Assembly (NCBI GenBank): GCA_948543905.1
Contig: CAOVIS010000015.1
Coordinates: 6,843-15,438, forward strand
From: an uncultured Bacilli bacterium
GTDB taxonomy: Bacteria; Bacillota_I; Bacilli_A; RF39; UBA660
DNA: 8,596 nucleotides
Reading direction: 5' to 3'
Shown here piece by piece: positions 6,448-8,596 of this stretch. The translations under genes and the position numbers were made by a program. Under the pieces are notes generated by a model. It was given only the letters and a program-made list of their open reading frames with translations. It was not told the origin of the DNA and made no database searches. The stretch's first letter is position 1, and each line of letters begins with the position of its first letter.

Positions 6448-6476
6448 TTGCCAAAATGATAAAAGTGTGCTATAAT
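6448..6476 (+). promoter_or_regulatory. Sigma-A promoter of the acidic repeat protein
   Basis: TTGCCA (6448-6453) is followed after 17 bases by a perfect TATAAT (6471-6476) with an upstream TG (TGC, 6468-6470). The start point should lie near 6483, at a run of six A. It is nearly the same promoter as 3281-3309: both begin TTGCCAAAA and both have the 17-base spacer and extended -10. Confidence 0.85.
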
Positions 6477-6481
6477 AGCAC
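6467..6481. promoter_or_regulatory. Palindrome over the -10 box, possible operator
   Basis: GTGCTATAATAGCAC is a perfect inverted repeat (arms GTGCTA and TAGCAC, centre TAA) that contains the whole -10 box. A repressor site is possible. However, TGTGCTATAATA is also simply a strong extended -10 sequence, so the symmetry may be incidental. Confidence 0.35.
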
Positions 6482-6507
6482 TAAAAAATTTTTTTTGTGC
6501 AGTGAAA

Positions 6508-6513
6508 GAGGGG
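6508..6513 (+). promoter_or_regulatory. Shine-Dalgarno site that sets the start of the acidic repeat protein
   Basis: GAGGGG lies 6 nt before ATG 6520. The in-frame ATG at 6514 touches this site and the in-frame GTG at 6502 precedes it, so neither can use it. ATG 6520 is the likely start. Confidence 0.7.
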
Positions 6514-6519
6514 ATGATT

Positions 6520-8596
6520 ATGGCGAATGCTGTAGTTAGAACTAGTATAAAAAAAAGAAATGGGGAAGGCTTAGATGAGCTTAACCTTTATTTAGCAAGC
6601 TTAAAAAAGGAACTTGAAGAACTAACTAAAAGCCAAACCGAATTAGATGCCAAAATTTATGAAATAAGCGATACCGAATGGAATGAAGAGACTGCTAAAA
6701 TAAATAAGGCAAAAAAAAGGCTTGTAAAGGATATAAGTGAAGCTAAAGCTGCGGTAGATGAATTAAAACGTACGATTAACGATGAATTCATTAGTTTTTT
6801 AGATGTCATTGCAAATACTCGTGACCCTGAAAAAGATTATGACACAAACTATGAACAATCAACAACTTTAGCTAGTCATATCTTAGAAAATCCACGCTTA
6901 ATTTTAGATGCTTTAAAATTAAAAAATCCTTATGGTTATACTGCTTCATCCCCTGAGGCAGAACCAAAAGAGGAAGTTAAAGAAGAAGTAGAAGAAAAAG
7001 CAAAAGAAGTTTCTTTAAAAAGAACTCGCAAAAGAGCTAAAACTAAAACCCCTAAGGCTGATAGCGATCAAGTAACGTTAAATTTAGAACAAGCCCCTGC
7101 TTCTAATCCTATTCTAGAAGAAACTAAACTAGAAGAACATCCAACTTCTAAATCACCAGAAACCTCAGCATCTCCTGAGGTAGCAACTACCGGAGTAACT
7201 TTAAATGTTGATGATGCTTTAAGAGAAAGCGAAGGCGCAACCCTTAATTTAGATGAACAAAGAGAAAGTGTTCTTCCAAAACCTTCTCTTGAGCCAGAAT
7301 CCTTAGAATCTGCTGAATCAAATCTTGATACTCTTGCCTCTGGTTCAGCTGTTATAGAAGATGCTACCTCAAAAGCTCAAGAAGTAGCTACTGGTGCGAC
7401 TATTAATATTGGTGAAATACTAGATAGAAAAGAACCAGAGCCTAAAGTTGAGAATCCAAACCCTGAACCTGCTGTAGTTCCAACTATTGAAGATTCTAAT
7501 GGTCAATTTACAATTGAAAGTCTAACTGAAACTATGGAGCCTGAAGTTCTTGAAACTCCAGAAATTAGAGAAGCCGATATTGAAACTCTAGAAGTTTTAC
7601 CTGAAGAAGCTCCAGAACAATTAACTTTAGATAATTTATTAGCTGCCCAATCTTTAGAAGGTGCTGAAATTGAATCTTTAGAAGAAGAACCTGCTCCTGT
7701 AAAGGAATCAGAAGCCACAAGTCCAAAACTTCCTGAAGTAAATGGTGAATTATTACGGATTGCAACTGGCCTTGCGTCTAAAAAAGAAATACCAGAACCT
7801 GTAGTTGCAGATTCAACTTCTAAAGTAGTTGAGGTTCCAACTATGCAATTAACTAATCGGGAGTTATTAGAACAAATAGCTAAAAAAGCTGTAGTTGAAA
7901 GTGAACCTATTATTAAAGAAGCTAAACCTATTAATATTTTAGATTTAGTTCAAGATATTAAAGCCACTGATAATGTTTCCGAAGCAAGTGGTTTAAATCC
8001 CGAATTTATTACCAAAATTCCAACTTCTGCTTGGGTAAATTATAATGAGTCTCAACCCGAAAACTTATGGGATGAAGATGCTTCTATTAAAGCACTTAAA
8101 CAAACAATTGATGCTATAGAGCAAGAAAATGCTAGATTAAAAGCGGAACTTGCTAAAAAAGAGCAAGCCCACCAAGAAAAAGTAATCCAAGCTAGTGCTA
8201 GATTAGAACTTGAAAATGATAGTTTAGTAAGCTTACAAATTCCAACTAATGCTTACGAAAACATTGATTACGAAAATCTTGCTGATTGGGATACAAGCAT
8301 TGAAGATAAATCTAAAATGCCAACTAAGTCATGGATAAATTACAATCCAGCTTTAATACAAGATGAAGATAAAAGTATTAGAGATCTAAAAGAAATGATA
8401 GCTCTAAGGGAAGCTGCAATAAAAAAATATAAAGAAGCTTTGACCGCTAAAATAGCCCAGAGGGCTGCTAAAAAAAATCGTGAGTTAAAAAATGGTCAAA
8501 TTATTAAGCTTACTGAAACTTTAAAAACTTATCTTGCTCTTAGAGTTAAAGATGAAGAAGAAAAAGCTAAAAAAGCTGAAGCCCTAGCAGCCTCTT
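6520..8596 (+). CDS. Acidic proline-rich coiled-coil repeat protein (3' end outside window)
   Basis: The frame stays open to the window edge, giving 692 residues without a stop; the C-terminus is missing. I do not recognise a family. In order: a helical coiled-coil-like N-terminus (about 15-95); a short basic patch, KRTRKRAKTK (167-176); a long Glu/Pro/Ser/Thr-rich, probably disordered region (about 145-460) carrying repeated short T-[LI]-N-[LVI] motifs; and a C-terminal part (about 495 onward) that alternates PTxxW/Y repeats with charged coiled coil (for example about 518-567 and 615 onward). No signal peptide, membrane segment or cysteine is visible, so a cytoplasmic location is likely. It has its own strong promoter, matching that of the 926-residue gene. 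Layout and composition recall the acidic proline-rich cytoskeletal proteins of Mycoplasma attachment organelles, but I see no true homology. A structural or tethering role is inference. The low-complexity composition also creates spurious open frames on the other strand. Confidence 0.85.
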   Translation, partial: MANAVVRTSIKKRNGEGLDELNLYLASLKKELEELTKSQTELDAKIYEISDTEWNEETAKINKAKKRLVKDISEAKAAVDELKRTINDEFISFLDVIANTRDPEKDYDTNYEQSTTLASHILENPRLILDALKLKNPYGYTASSPEAEPKEEVKEEVEEKAKEVSLKRTRKRAKTKTPKADSDQVTLNLEQAPASNPILEETKLEEHPTSKSPETSASPEVATTGVTLNVDDALRESEGATLNLDEQRESVLPKPSLEPESLESAESNLDTLASGSAVIEDATSKAQEVATGATINIGEILDRKEPEPKVENPNPEPAVVPTIEDSNGQFTIESLTETMEPEVLETPEIREADIETLEVLPEEAPEQLTLDNLLAAQSLEGAEIESLEEEPAPVKESEATSPKLPEVNGELLRIATGLASKKEIPEPVVADSTSKVVEVPTMQLTNRELLEQIAKKAVVESEPIIKEAKPINILDLVQDIKATDNVSEASGLNPEFITKIPTSAWVNYNESQPENLWDEDASIKALKQTIDAIEQENARLKAELAKKEQAHQEKVIQASARLELENDSLVSLQIPTNAYENIDYENLADWDTSIEDKSKMPTKSWINYNPALIQDEDKSIRDLKEMIALREAAIKKYKEALTAKIAQRAAKKNRELKNGQIIKLTETLKTYLALRVKDEEEKAKKAEALAAS
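7072..7950 (+). repeat. Dispersed short T-[LI]-N-[LVI] protein motifs in the acidic region
   Basis: Within the acidic repeat protein the motif recurs at VTLNL (185-189), VTLNV (226-230), ATLNL (240-244) and ATINI (293-297). Weaker versions are FTIES (330-334), LTLDN (368-372) and PINIL (470-474). Two copies extend further: EVATTGVTLNVDDALRE (220-236) and EVATGATINIGEILDR (288-303). This looks like a degenerate repeat of a short hydrophobic interaction motif spaced by acidic linker. Confidence 0.6.
8017..8379 (+). repeat. Three degenerate PTxxW/Y repeats between coiled coils
   Basis: Three segments align. Copy 1 (residues 500-523) has IPTSAWVNYN then ENLWDEDASI. Copy 2 (574-594) has IPTNAYENIDY then ENLADWDTSI. 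Copy 3 (600-620) has MPTKSWINYN then DEDKSI. The shared core is [IM]-P-T-x-[AS]-[WY]-x-N, then an acidic stretch and S-I about 19-22 residues after the proline. Copies 1 and 3 are each followed by a heptad-like charged helix. More copies may lie beyond the window. Confidence 0.75.

Noticed and set aside
7503..7765. Two overlapping minus-strand open frames inside the acidic repeat protein
   Set aside because: They arise from the biased Glu/Pro/Ser codons of the sense strand, which rarely give stops in reverse. Neither resembles a protein.
1..8596. Alternative genetic code with TGA as tryptophan
   Set aside because: All tryptophans I can count are TGG, and the long frames are free of internal TGA.

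Overview
The window is strongly AT-rich DNA from a low-GC Gram-positive-type bacterium. Shine-Dalgarno sites are strong (AGGAGG, GAGGAA, AGAGGAG), promoters are of the sigma-A type with TGn-extended -10 boxes, and intergenic gaps are short. All 12 tryptophans I count in the predicted proteins are encoded by TGG, and the long frames contain no internal TGA, so the standard bacterial code fits and the Mycoplasma/Spiroplasma code does not. The overall look suits an uncultured Bacilli or Mollicutes-related gut lineage (RF39/Erysipelotrichia-like), but that placement is an inference from style, not from a marker gene.

Left part (1-1760). The last codons of a probable XRE-type regulator are followed by guanylate kinase (gmk, 116-748, +) and a 72-residue protein of unknown function with its own extended -10 box (788-1006, +). 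These face a minus-strand HTH gene (1015-1760). A perfect 12-bp hairpin serves both directions as terminator. The HTH gene is split by a single-base frameshift at an A5 run; joined, it would give a protein of about 248 residues.

Middle (1838-3348). A complete phosphomannomutase/phosphoglucomutase lies on the minus strand with its own promoter and a terminator that begins inside its stop codon. It diverges from the next gene across a 155-bp region carrying one recognisable promoter in each direction.

Right part (3349-8596). A promoter drives a 926-residue protein that I do not recognise. It has two long, mostly helical soluble parts around a probable membrane hairpin. One base after its stop begins an 89-residue DUF1292-like protein. 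A second, very similar promoter then drives a very acidic, proline-rich, coiled-coil protein that runs off the window at 692 residues. This protein carries two families of degenerate internal repeats, a T-[LI]-N-[LVI] motif and a PTxxW/Y motif. The matching promoters and shared style suggest that these three genes work together, perhaps as a membrane-anchored scaffold. No enzymatic, CRISPR, transposon, phage or RNA-gene signature is visible there. There is no gene-free stretch longer than 300 bases.
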